Of a stretch of DNA of 64,000 bases, positions 1 to 11,400 are shown piece by piece (the first letter of the stretch is position 1; each line of letters begins with the position of its first letter). Source of the DNA: Nectonema munidae. Taxonomy: Eukaryota > Nematomorpha > Nectonematoida > Nectonematidae. The notes under the pieces are model-generated. The model saw only the letters and a program-made list of their open reading frames with translations, was not told the DNA's origin and did not search any database. The DNA lies in NCBI GenBank assembly GCA_030549495.1, contig JAUIRK010001034.1:248001-312000 (forward strand), in the 5' to 3' direction. Position numbers and translations under genes: made by a program.

Positions 1-1480
1 ATGTCATTCATCCCATTGAGATTTGGATTGTTCAGACAATTTTTGAATAAACAATGCTATAGATTTTTTAATACAGTAGTTTATATGTTGATTTATTTTT
101 TTTTTAAATGAAACCCCGAGCTATTAAAAATTTTAGTTAGACCGCTTAGCCGAAAATTTTTAGAAAGTTTCTGAACAAGAAATCTTAATCATATAAAAGG
201 CGAAAAATTCATAGTGCCCATTGTGATAAAAAAAACGGACAACTTTTGACATTGTCATGGAGGCCATAAAAAATATCCTCAAAACAACATAAGTTCAAGG
301 GATTTCAAGTTATCGAAGTTTTACTCAATTTATATTCTGATTTTAGGCCAAATATTTACTAAAACCGACACTGAATTTTCTTTTTCAAAAATCTCTCACT
401 TCTGACTCGGAAACTCCGACCCCACATCCGAATAAAAAGTATTGTTATATAGAGAAGGGTTCACAAGTGATTTTTATAAAAAATTTCACTTTTTCCTATA
501 TTTAATAGATATTGCCTTTTGTTAATTTAGATTTTTTACAATTTAGATTTTTCTTCTACTTTTTTCGCCTTCTAATTTTGAATATCTCAGTGGACGATCT
601 TTTAAAATTTAGCAAGTACATTTTGTTGTAATTTACTCTAAAAGTGTTTTTAATTGAGAATATTATTTATTTTAATTATTTTTTATGAAAATTTAGAAAG
701 CAAAGGATATGATGAGCAATATTGCATTCGTGACATTTTTTTAAATATTTCTATGACAAAAAGCGAAGCTCTTTTTGCGCTGCACTATCGCCAAATTCAT
801 GATTTGAATCGAACATCATTAACTGTATTTTTGGATGCACTTCATTTACAATTTCTCTGATGAAAGCTAATTGAGCAAGATGAGAATCTGGATAAGTTTT
901 AGTTTTTCTTTATAATAAGCAATAATTTTGAAGAGTTGACTGCAAGGAGAAAATGAATACGGACCACCGCCATTTTTTAACCTTATTCAAGGCCAATATA
1001 AACGGATATTTTGATTTGCCCTGTCTACACTACCCACGTATCCGTTATATTGATTAATTGCGAAAAGTTGATAAATTCTTACAATTTTTTGAGCCTGAGA
1101 CCATCGTTTGACTTTTTTCAAAGGTTCAATTGACAAATCTGTTGATGGCACGTACACTATCTACCTACTATTTTTCCAGGAAACTAAATTTATTCATTTC
1201 CCTTTTCTTCCATATGATTCAAAGATCTTTCTTATTATAATTTTTTGGGAAGGAAAAGGACAATCAAAAATTCTATCAACTCTCACAACACCAGAAGAAC
1301 ACATTTTCATATCTTTTCATTTTTCTAATAATCAAATTAAAGTAAAATAATTGTCGAAAAAAAAGTTCAGATTTCGCTACAGAAAGCTTTTGAAAAAAAT
1401 TCAAGACAACAAACACTCCTAATATCAAAATCCCCAATTTTTCCAAGATAAGGATTTGGTGTAAGAATATAACCATATAG
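1..1480. other. No recognisable gene
   Basis: AT-rich sequence without a recognisable domain. The short open frames have no similarity I know and low-complexity composition. If the Duox gene continues leftwards beyond this window, this stretch would be part of one of its introns. Confidence 0.5.
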
Positions 1481-1484
1481 AATA

Positions 1485-1900
1485 TCCGCCATAATGTGGA
1501 ATAATCGATTCATCTATTCAAATCTTGTTTTCCCAAGTCTTATATTTCAAATATTTTTCATTCAATAAATCAATGATTTGTTGAACCTTTGCAAATTTGT
1601 TTTCTTTATCTAGATTTGAATTATCAGTTAAATGATTCAAAATTTCTTCAAATCTGTTTCAAGGAAAAGTTTTCAATAATTGCCAAATTCTAACAGTTTT
1701 CTCTATCTTCCTAGTACATCCTTTTTCTTGAAAAAGCATTGTAACCTGAAATTAGAAGAACTGCTGTGAAAAGTTTCATTTCTTCAACAGAAATCTTGAA
1801 CTTTGCCAAAAGTTTTTTTTTATTTTTCCCGCGTATAAATTTGTTTGACACACAAAAAAAATCGTAAAGTTCATCATCAAAAAAAAGTTCCAAAAATTTT
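1485..1900 (-). pseudogene. piggyBac (PGBD3-like) transposase remnant
   Basis: Read on the minus strand, 1893-1711 encodes ELFFDDELYDFF, then EEMKLFTAVLLISGYNAF and KRMY. This matches the start of the DDE_Tnp_1_7 (piggyBac) domain of PGBD3-type transposases. After a broken stretch, about 1640-1490 gives RFEEILNHLTDNSNLDKENK, then FAKVQQIIDLLNEKYLKY and IDESIIPHYGG. The Asp of IDES corresponds to the first catalytic Asp. The frame is interrupted by stops and at least one shift, and the C-terminal two thirds are missing, so this is a dead fragment. The family call rests on motif order. The host boundaries and TTAA sites were not found. Confidence 0.72.
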
Positions 1901-1954
1901 GAATGATGATAAATTTTCCAAATTTGCTAGAATTTTCTCTGTATTCAAATTTAC

Positions 1955-2105
1955 TTCCCAAGATTTTGCTTCTCCTCGTTCAAAGCCCAATTGAACTTTT
2001 TGTTCAAGTTTTCTTCGATCTTCTCCTTTAGTGTATTTAGCTCTTCATCTAAAGTTTGAATAACAATTTCGCTTTGAAAAATAAGCTGTGAACTTAGAAG
2101 ATTTT
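1955..2105 (-). CDS. Candidate coiled-coil exon, gene unknown
   Basis: On the minus strand a 151-bp open stretch is bounded by a pyrimidine-tract acceptor (AG at 2107-2106) and a GTAA donor (from 1954). It encodes about 49 residues with heptad-like Leu/Ile spacing and many Glu/Lys, for example EELNTLKEKIEENLNKKF. That suggests a coiled coil. It starts and ends with two extra bases, so it cannot be translated alone. It lies about 60 bp upstream, in the same orientation, of the piggyBac remnant. It may be a host exon, a transposon-derived segment or chance. No neighbouring exon of the same gene could be recognised. Confidence 0.3.
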
Positions 2106-3253
2106 CTAGAAGAGAAATTTATCTTCGTCAGCGCTATCACCATCACTTAGGTTACAGTTTTAAGGAGGATTTAAAAATACTAAAGCCGAAGCAAAATGTC
2201 CATTTTCAATAATGAATGAAATATATATACAAAAAGTTAAAATTATTTTGAGCCCATGAATTTTGAAAGCGAAGTAAATTTATGAAAAAAAACTTTCAAC
2301 AAAAATAAGATTTCAAACGAAACAAAATTTGGCAATGAAATATTTATGAAAAATATATTCAATATCATTACTAAATACGATTGAATTTCTTCTTCAAAAA
2401 TATCAATCATATTATAAACGCGCAAAGGTTTTTATTTGAGACTTACCCTTTTATGTCCAGTGCACCTAAAAAGGTTCATTGAAAAATAACAAGAGTTTTC
2501 CAAAAGCTATTTCTAAAATTAAATATCTCAAGTGCTTGCATATACTTTTATCTATTTGGTAAAAAAGAAGGAGGAATTTTTGGTTTATTGGAGTTGAAAC
2601 GTATCAATAAATATTAAAAGCTAAATTAGAAAAAAAATCAAAGATGTTAAAAAGCATTGATTCAAAAATATTGAAAAAAGGAAGATTTTTTTGCAAAAAA
2701 ATAAATTTAAATAATCAGAATAAGAGCTGTAACTCTACTGGAATAAGTCAAAATATACGATGGATTAAGAAACTCTAGATATTTTATAAATTTAATTAAA
2801 ACTTATAATTAAACTTATACTGAGTTAAAATGTAGGGAAAATGAATTTGTTAATCCTTGATTGGACAAGAATGAATGAATTTGAAAAATTGCCGCAACTT
2901 CAAAGAAAACTTATGGTCTTTGTGAAGACGTGAGCAATTACTGAAGAACGAAAGTAATCTAACAAAGTATTAAATTAATTTACAAATTAGTAAACTAACT
3001 AGCTATGTTTGTGCGGGTATAGGTAACACCTTTTCCCATCATATCCTTAGTGATGGAACCCAACAGAAAATTCGGAGTGTTGCTCCTATGACCGTTGGTT
3101 TTTTTTAATTCAATGATATTTGGAGCAACTCAGATTGAAAAGCAGCCCCAGTCTTGTGGTCATACTGAAGTCAATGCCATGTGAGTAAACCCAAACAGAT
3201 AATCCCAAGCTTAGCCTCTAAGCCGTTTGGTTTTTATCTAATCAAATAATGAA
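2106..3253. other. No recognisable gene
   Basis: AT-rich DNA with no domain or repeat that I recognise. A minus-strand frame at 2243-2425 is hydrophobic low-complexity sequence and was not called. Confidence 0.5.
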
Positions 3254-3800
3254 CATCAATCAATCAATCATTTATTTACATCAGAAGTTTCCCTTTTTAA
3301 AGGGCGTTTCTGTCTGTCGCACCAAAAGAACAACCTGTGTCTCCACTTCTTCCTCTCAAAAGCATCTCCCATCTTCAGCCCTAGCTGTTTGGGATCCTTC
3401 ATCGTCTTTTTCTCAAACTTAACTTTGGACGTCCTTTCTTTGATTTAGCTTTGACTTGAAATTTCAAGGCTTATTTTATTGGTTCATTATCTTCCTTTCT
3501 TAAAACATAGCCTAGCCACCCTATCCTACTGTTAGCCACATAATTCACAATATTTTCTCCAATGCCTACTTTCTCCATAAGTTTATCAGCGCTTATCGTT
3601 ATCTATATTTTCGCTCCGCATATTCTTCTCAGCATTGCTCTTTCTGTCCTTTGTAAAATGTTTTCTTCAAGGGTCAATTTATATTCCATGTTTCAGAAGC
3701 ATAAGTGATTACAGTTCTGACGCAAACTTTGTGAATTTTTCCTTTTGTTTTCAGATGAAAATTTCTTCCAAGCAAAGCGCATGAAACCAGCAAACAAGCT
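3254..3800 (-). mobile_element. LINE (RTE-like) 3' end, degenerate reverse transcriptase C-terminus
   Basis: The minus-strand translation, in several frames, gives GKIHKVCVRTVITYASETW, then EENILQRTERAMLRRICG, RIGWLGYVLRKEDNEPI and KSKKGRPK. These are the usual C-terminal motifs of endonuclease-encoding LINE reverse transcriptases: the GSETW-type block, the RxxRRIxG block, RWLGHVxR and GRP. The 3' end, at the low-coordinate side, finishes in a short TGAT-type tandem repeat near 3254-3271, as is common for RTE-clade elements. Stops and frameshifts make it non-functional, and the 5' part is missing, consistent with 5' truncation at insertion. Confidence 0.75.
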
Positions 3801-3934
3801 AGATGAAAAACATCCCAAGGCAAAATGTGGAGATGTCAACCTAAGCAACTCACAGCTGATGATTAGTAGACGAAGTACTCCTTTATCTTATACTGAAGTC
3901 ATTTTCTTTTATTTACTGATTGACACTTGATTTA

Positions 3935-4060
3935 ACCAGTCAACGATCAGGATAAGCAAATGAAATCTAATGTAAAGCAGAAAATTTGTATTAAAAAGAA
4001 TTAATAAAAGTGGACGATATTCTTTTTGTAAAGTCGATGATAAGCGACTCTGCTCGTTAA
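3935..4060 (+). repeat. Dispersed repeat, same family as 21010-21160 and the MITE at 61754
   Basis: The segment around TCTAATGTAAAGCAGAA, followed by ATTTGTATTAAA and a TTTTTGTAAAGTCGA block, recurs at 21070-21150 and, inverted, at 61780-61865. The copy at 61754-62010 has TTAA-flanked terminal inverted repeats, so this is probably a decayed copy of the same non-autonomous element. Confidence 0.5.
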
Positions 4061-4079
4061 CTGGATAACAAATGCTATA

Positions 4080-4222
4080 AAGGTACCTTGGGGTGTTTTC
4101 ATCGAGAAAGCACAATTGAGTCACTTGTATCGAACTATGAGGGAAGTAGGCTTGATGCGGGATCGAACCTAAAACCTTGAGTTGTCGAAACCCAGTATCT
4201 GACTAACCTCACTCACGCCCCC
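4080..4222 (-). repeat. tRNA-derived SINE
   Basis: On the minus strand there is a perfect Pol III B-box-like motif, GGTTCGATCC (complement of 4160-4169). A degenerate A-box region lies upstream and a SINE body downstream that contains TCTCGATGAAAACACCCC and GGTACC. The same body occurs at 59083-59220, and more diverged copies lie at 28503-28650 and 35650-35790. It is not a functional tRNA, because no acceptor or anticodon stems could be closed. Confidence 0.65.
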
Positions 4223-4393
4223 AAGAATAACAAATGCTAAATTTATAAGATCGAAATTAAATTTAACATCAAAGAATGAGAGTGCAGATTCATTAAGAGG
4301 GATTTAAAAATGTGTTTAGTGCTTGTTGAAAAGAGATTTAAGAGCACGTTACATTCCAATGACAGCTTATATTTCAATTCAAAATTAGTTATT

Positions 4394-4430
4394 GATACAA
4401 AAAAAAAAAGAAAGAAAGAAAGAAAAAAAA
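4394..4430. repeat. (GAAA)n microsatellite
   Basis: An A-rich tract with four GAAA units. A short (AT)n tract follows at about 4808-4822. The rest of 4230-5390 contains no recognisable gene. Confidence 0.85.
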
Positions 4431-5389
4431 TTGACGATTTTTTTCTGTAGAAAGCTCAAGCTGACTTCAGCACTAACCGTCTTTGCAAACAAAAATTGAG
4501 GTATAACGAAATTAATTAATATAGTTCTTACAAATTCATTATATCTGGTTTTTATTAGCGTTAGTTAATTATAATTACTTGAGGGTTTTTGTTGAAGAGC
4601 TTTGGGTTTATGTCTGTCCAATCGGTAATGGCTTTGAACTTGAAAGCCTTTCTAACGTCGTTGTATCCTGATATTCCGTTATCCCGATTTCTCATGATGT
4701 TTATCACTGCCAGGTCACGTCTTGTGAATTCTTTTGGGCCAAATAACTTTTCTCTTTATGAAATAGAAAAAATTATGTACAATTCTAAAATTGAATATAT
4801 CCATATCTATATATATATATATTGTACTCATGATATCATAAGAAAAACATAATATAAAGAAAATTTCAATAATTATTTTTTAGCATAATTAGATGCATTT
4901 GTAAAATATTTTTAAAATGTTTTTTCTATAATTGCTTGATAAAAATTCAATAATCCGGGATTTCATTTATTTTTTATAACACAAGTGTTATCTATTTTTT
5001 ATATAAAACTTTTTATTCACTATGCCCCACCCTATAAAAATCGGTCGTTTGTTAGCCAAATACAACGAGACGAGAATATTGGTAGAAAATAAGTTTGCTA
5101 AAGGACATTTACCTTAAGACTACCAAGACTAACTTTTTAAACAGAGCCAGAATCATACATATGTTGAAATAGGAGCTAAAGCTAGAAAAGGTGTCATCCA
5201 AGTTAAAAACATATTTTCCGATTCCTGATTTAAGTAAACATATAAAAATCATCAAATAGATTTCCTGGTATTTCTGAAACTTTTAAATGAATTTTTGGAT
5301 TCAAATTTATTTATTTATTTTAATGATTCTTCGTTTAACATCCTTTGTTCTCGAAAACATAGGATAAAACGTGCTTCACACACACAAAT

Positions 5390-5548
5390 TTGTCAGGCTT
5401 TTAATTTGGACCATGCTGTATTTCTTGACCGGATAACCTTCCTGACGTCAAAAGGATGACATGAGATTAACAACAAGAAATTCTATTCCATGTACATCGG
5501 AAATCGAACCCGAAACCTTTGGAATGAAATCCCCGAGGTCTAGCCACT
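5390..5548 (-). repeat. tRNA-like SINE copy, diverged
   Basis: The complement of about 5499-5510 contains GGTTCGATTTCC, a B-box-like motif, followed by a GAC/GTC-rich body. The A-box part is the complement of 5525-5545. It differs from the 4080 copy and may be a second SINE subfamily. Confidence 0.45.
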
Positions 5549-8272
5549 AACTCATTTTTTATATTTTTTTTTGTTATTAAATTTGGGATTTATAATTTTG
5601 TAATTATAAAATGTATAATTAGTAATGTATATCTGATAATTTACATAAAATAAGGAATTCTTATTTATAGGGACAAAGTTTACATTATATAATGATTTTA
5701 TCAAATAACTAAGTTGAAAGTAAAGCCAGAATTGCATAAATAATTTTAAGGAAGCTATAGAAATACATTTGGAAAGAGCCAAGTCGAAGGTTTTGAATTT
5801 CAGATCCTGAAAATGGAGCTGGAAGTTCACAGTTCTCTCTAATATTCCAATATATACAATGAATAAGCATAACAACAAAGCTCCACACATTTTCTATATT
5901 TTTGCTTTATTTTTTGATTAAGACAGGATTCATAAACGATCTTGATCCAAATCAAAGGTTGCTCCTTTAACAAGTGTACATACATGTATATAATTATTAT
6001 GAAACACTTCTTAAACGGCTTACCTTATTTTTTGTCTAAAATCTAGAAACTAACCTATTAATCATTATCGGCGAGCACATTGTGATTGTAATAACTGTGT
6101 AACACTTAATAATCTATAATAAAAATTTCAACTAATTACCAGGCGAATCAAAAATTCAACTAAATGATTTAAAAAAATTAATTATAATTTAAAAAAAATT
6201 GAAATTTAAACAGAGGAGCACTGAGGCGATCGTCAATCCCACAGCTGAAAGGGGAGCACACATTTTGGTACTGTGACATAATCCCAGGAAGGCAAAATAC
6301 CCCGGGACAATTTAATGTTCTCCCTGAATGAAAATGTTAACAAAAATTGAAAGTAGTAATTAGATTGTTAAAAAACCTTAAAATAGTAGTGCTTAGATGT
6401 GCTTATTTTATTTTTTAATTGCTTATATAGTTTTAAAGGTAAATATAATAATAATCAATTACGCAATTAACTTAATTAATTTTAATATCAATTAACTCAA
6501 TAGTTAATTCACTAAATCCGTTTTATTTCTTCAACCAGTATCCCTCACAGTTTAATCTTTAGTCTTAGCTGTTTAATAAAAGTCTAATGAGTTTTTAAAT
6601 ACTATGCCCTTTTGCTTACATTTTAAGAAAGGGATGACTTTAAATTTATCACGAAGAATATTGTGGGAGTGGATTTTTTCTTCTGGAGATTTTGAGCTTC
6701 GAGGGATTTTGTCATGATACCCAAACCCTTTACATGAAAACACACGGGCACACTTCATAAATGTTATTTATTATGAATGTTTTTGACTATATTATTGCTA
6801 CATTTAACCCATAATTTCAAAATGTCTCCAACTGTAGGAAATGCAAACAAAAGTAGTGCTCAAAAGCGACTAGAAAGATTTGTCTGTGCAGATTCAGCAG
6901 ACAAAATTTCTATTTCGCAAGAAATCAACATTAACCAGACAAGTCAAAGACGTAGACAGGAGCAAGGGAATGAGCTATTTTTAGGGAGTAAGAGTAAGAA
7001 AAAGAAGTATGGTAATATACTTGCTACTGCACTATTTTTCCTTATTCATTGATGCTAAAAATTGATTAGCTGTGATTTGAAAAGTGAGTAGCCAATGAAA
7101 AAATGATTAGTTGATTAAATATGATCGAATTGATTCAAAGAAGTCAAGCTTCAAATGTGTAAAAGCGTTTACATCGCAAATTACTTTTTTTATTCATCAT
7201 CATAAGTATGTGTTTATTAAAAGTTGAATGATGCAGAATGAAGAATGATCTATCTTCAGCTATCAAATCAAAACTGCCCACACACGCTCCAAAGATCGCG
7301 TCCTAAGCTCAAACATTTTCACTAGCTCCATATTTAAAACCTGCATCCACTCTGCAGTTTCAATATTTTCTGGCTACGAAAAAAACGAAATAGTTCATTT
7401 TTTAAATTTAAATCATTTTTGAAGATACATAGAATTAAACAAACATGTGGCGCAATAAAAAACCGCATAATTATAAAAGTGTTGTTTGTATACATTGATT
7501 TCTTAATTGAGTGCTTAATTTGAAAAATGTGGATTCAAGTAGATTCAACTTAAATAATGTGAATTCTGGCAAAAAAAACAAAATGTAGAATTTTTTACAT
7601 AAAAACTAAAACAAACAAACAACATACTTTATGATAATGAAATGCTCAAGATCAAAAAATCTATAACATTAAACATTAAAATTTGGATTCTGGTCAAAAA
7701 AACAACAAAATATTGAATTATATTTTTCAGATATAAACATTTATGTCTTTTGTCAGCAATTTTTTAACTTTTTGTAAAAATTATATAATCAAAAACTAAT
7801 TTCTAAAAGAAAGATAGACAAACTGAAAATTTCCATTTAAAACACTTATTAAAATAAATCTTTTTCCAGGAAATGAAAATTAATGCCTATATTCAATTAA
7901 TTGAAAAATGGACTCTGCCGACGTAAAAGAATTTTTAATGTTAGCTAAAATCATAAAATTAAAATTTACACATGTTTGAGATCCATTGATTGACTTGTTC
8001 GCTTTCATTTCTCTTCTAATAATATGGGTAGGTAAAGGTTAGGAGATGTGTTATTTTTAAACAAAGTTTTTTTCACAAGATATTGCTTGAGTTTAGAAAA
8101 CTGCTTAAGTAACATCTATAATATCTTGTTTTAGTTTTTCATAAATAAAGAATGACATGATAAGAAGCAGAAAAGAAGGAAATGGCAAACAAATAGGGAG
8201 GATGTTAACCCAATTTTTTAAAGCTATGAAACTAATTATGAGATGTTTTTGGAAACAAGATAAAAAAGATAC
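5549..8272. other. No recognisable gene, probable Duox intron
   Basis: AT-rich DNA without a domain I can name. A slightly GC-richer patch at 6215-6320 and open frames at 6573-6758 (minus) and 6777-7052 (plus) have no recognisable similarity. I searched the minus strand for the Duox segment that should follow exon 8 (the second half of the peroxidase domain) and did not find it. Confidence 0.5.
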
Positions 8273-8452
8273 CTAAGATCAGAAACTAAAATAGCGTCAT
8301 CTCTTTCCGCTATTTGCGAAGCCATTCCGAGAAGAATATTTTCAACGCCATATTTTGTCACAATTTCTTTGGAATCCCACCACGTGTTGCACAGTCTTAG
8401 GCCTAGATATTCGTTATTTTTTCCAAATTTTTCGAAGTTACAATTTTTATCT
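8273..8452 (-). CDS. Duox: Duox exon 8 (peroxidase domain)
   Basis: The exon is 180 bp, entered in phase 2 (Arg codon AG|A) after a TTTTTAG acceptor, and leaves in phase 2 at AG|GTAT. It encodes DKNCNFEKF, GLRLCNTWWDS and ENILLGMASQIAERDD, then ILVSDLR. These correspond to the CNF, LRLCNxWW and GMASQIAExED blocks of Duox peroxidase domains. The next exon would have to start by completing the Arg codon. Confidence 0.9.
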
Positions 8453-11400
8453 CTAAAAAGAAATATGAAGTCAAAAAATTTTACATACAAATGACCATTT
8501 TGAGAAGTTCAACGCGAAATTTTAGGATTTTCGTTTTGAATCCTTGCATATTAATAAATTAATTAAAATTTGAGAAAGTATCAGAAAATACAGTTGAAGA
8601 ATTATATAACAAGGCATCACACAAATATTCATCTAATTTCATGAAATAATGAGATATATTGAAATTATAGTGTTTTAATAAAATGCCCTATAATCCAATG
8701 TATTACATTATAGAATATTAACATCCGATAAATTATAGTTTACATATGAAACATCTTCGCTCTATATTTCATTTGATTTATATTAAATGGCTGAGAACGT
8801 ATTTGTGTTACGATTTTATAATGAAGTTTATCCAGTCTTTGAGTTGATATAATAAAAATGGAGAGACAAAATGTGTAAAAATCATTTTTTGAATATTCGT
8901 TCAAATTCACATTACTAGAATATGCCTAGATTTTGTTGCGTATATTTAAATGAATACTTTTTCATAATAATGTTTTCTCCATGCTTGGTTTATATAATAA
9001 AAATGGATAGAATGAATTGAAGAATGAAGTGAATTGTAACTAAGTATTAAAGTGTTCAAAGTTACCTTAGCAAGTTTGACAAAGATATAGTTATACTAAT
9101 TTCTAATATAATTACTCTATTTTCTACAGATTTAAGTATTTTATTTTTTTACATTTGCAAATGTTGAATCAGTGATTGAATGAGTTATTGCATAAGTGAT
9201 CTGAAATAAATGAAAAATTTATAACTTTCGAATAAAGCTCGTCTTTGTTCTACAAAGATGTTTTCCGGTAACAAAAAAATTAAAATATTTGAATTTTTCA
9301 AAATATATTTTAAAAATAACATTATCAAAATAATGAATTTAGCTATCATTGAAGACTTTTAAAAATATTTAGATTGAATTCAAGTATTTGAGATGAAAAT
9401 GTTTTTGAATTAGCCTCCATCTACAGTTATTTCAATATAACTTTTCTTTCCAAGGATACAAAAGAGATGGAGTTTATGGGTATCAGGGTAAACTTTTCAA
9501 ATTTTGTCAAAATAGAAGCCAATAAAATTATAAGTGATTAAATTTATAATTCGTAGTTGTCTTAAGGAGTATTCATGGATCAGATATATTCCAAAAGGGG
9601 GAATGGGCTAGGCTTTTTAAGTTTATATATTTCTGCATATCTTGTTAAATGAAAATAAATTGGAAATAGATCATGAGCTTTAGTCTAAAATCCACAGCGA
9701 ATCGCTATGTTATCGCGGACAGTCCGGGGACCACGCGCGCTTTAAATAAAGTGAGACTAATATAAAACTCTAAATAAACGAAATTTAAAATATAATTTAA
9801 AAAAGTTTAAAAGTGAACCTTATGTAGTATCCGGGGGAGATGAGAGTATGCGGGTATCGAAACGCTGAAGTGAAAAAAGATTGTGATATGCCTGGATGAA
9901 GCTCAAAGTTATATCCTGTATACGCTTTCGTATCTTGGCCTAGAAGAGCGGGCAACCATTCATAATATACGATGCTCTACCAAAAAAAATATAAAGCCAA
10001 GAATGAGAGTAAAGTTTAGCTTTGGGTATGAGTATACTTGTAAAGTGGCTATCACTTTACTTCTGGCAGAATAGAAAATCTTTTCGTCATTCCAATCTGG
10101 ATGGCTGAGATATATCGATTCGGCTATACGATTGTGCCACCTGTGAAATATGATGGACAGAGTGAGCAGGCCAGGATTTTGATGCACTCTAGGATCACCA
10201 AGAGCTTCGAATAAAAGTCGTGATAAAGATTTGACAAATTTTTAAATATTTCAAAGTCATGATTTCCGTAAATACTAAAAACCATAAACACTACAAACCT
10301 TACTTAAATTTTAGTATTATTTTCTCAATTTAATAAATTGAATTACACCCTGTTTCCTCTGGTAGAGACTGGGAACTGAGGTTGAGTTAGAGTTAGGGTG
10401 GTTAGTGTTAGGGTTAGGGGGTTAGGGTTAAGAGTTAAGGTTTTAATAAAAAGGCAGAGATGGGTGAGGCCCATCTATTTTTAGTTAAGAAACTCAAACT
10501 GGTATTATGCCTGAGCTTCTCAGAATGGACTATGAATGGAGCGGTTAGTGTTTTTCTATATATATAATATTGATCAATTATTAATTTTTAGGGTTTTCGG
10601 TATTTGATGAAGCACATGCAACATACTATGTCCCAAAACCCTATATGAGAGTGCGTGTCTGTGTTTGAGTTAGTAGCGTACCAAAGGGCCAGTGCCCTTG
10701 GCCCAAGAGCAACAAAATTTAGGGGTGCTAGTTTTCTCTCAAATTTCTTTTTGTCAATCAAATTTTGTCTAGTCCTCTAAACAAGACTTTAAAAGTATGC
10801 AAAAACATTACCTTTACATTTAACTCTAAAATGTGATGGTTTAGAAGACTTATTTATTGAATTAAGCTGTCAAGATAAATTCAAAAATTTTAAATAAAGT
10901 GTGGGTATTGTGTAGATTATGCCTGTGTTTTTTACCTTAACTTTGAAACATATTTTAAATTTTCATATTTCATATATGCTTGTAGAAGGAAAAAAATATT
11001 TTTGCGTAAGTTGAGACGGGATAGCCATCATTACTATCGGAAATCAAACCCACGCTGATTGGATCAAGGTGTATCTAGCGTTCTCACGACTTCGCAATCT
11101 GCAGACAATAGGGGAACTATCCACACGCACAACATTCTTTTGAGTGTTTATACTTTATAATGAAAAATTATAATTTTAAAAGCCTTAATCTCCTCAAAAT
11201 TTTGAGTGAATTCATTGGCTTTCAGAGGTGATGAAAGTTATGAAGGATCGGAGATGGATGTAGTACTCGATTGCTCAATTATTCGAATATGAGAAATAAA
11301 AACTAGCGAAGTATATTTTATAAATTCTGAAGAACTACTACTACCTTAAGGACTAAAATTTTGAAGACGATTCGTCCGCTTTCTTTTTCAACGGAATTTT

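Noticed and set aside
654-860. Open frame of 68 codons and similar short frames in 1-8 kb
   Set aside because: Hydrophobic, AT-driven composition, no domain, no splice context. Expected by chance in sequence this AT-rich.
4080-4222. Possible intact tRNA gene
   Set aside because: The B box is present but acceptor, D and anticodon stems cannot be formed. The same body recurs elsewhere, so it is a SINE.
6777-7052. Plus-strand frame with a Lys/Arg/Gln-rich segment (KRLERFVCAD, QRRRQEQGNE)
   Set aside because: Looks slightly protein-like but has no recognisable family, start context or splice signals.
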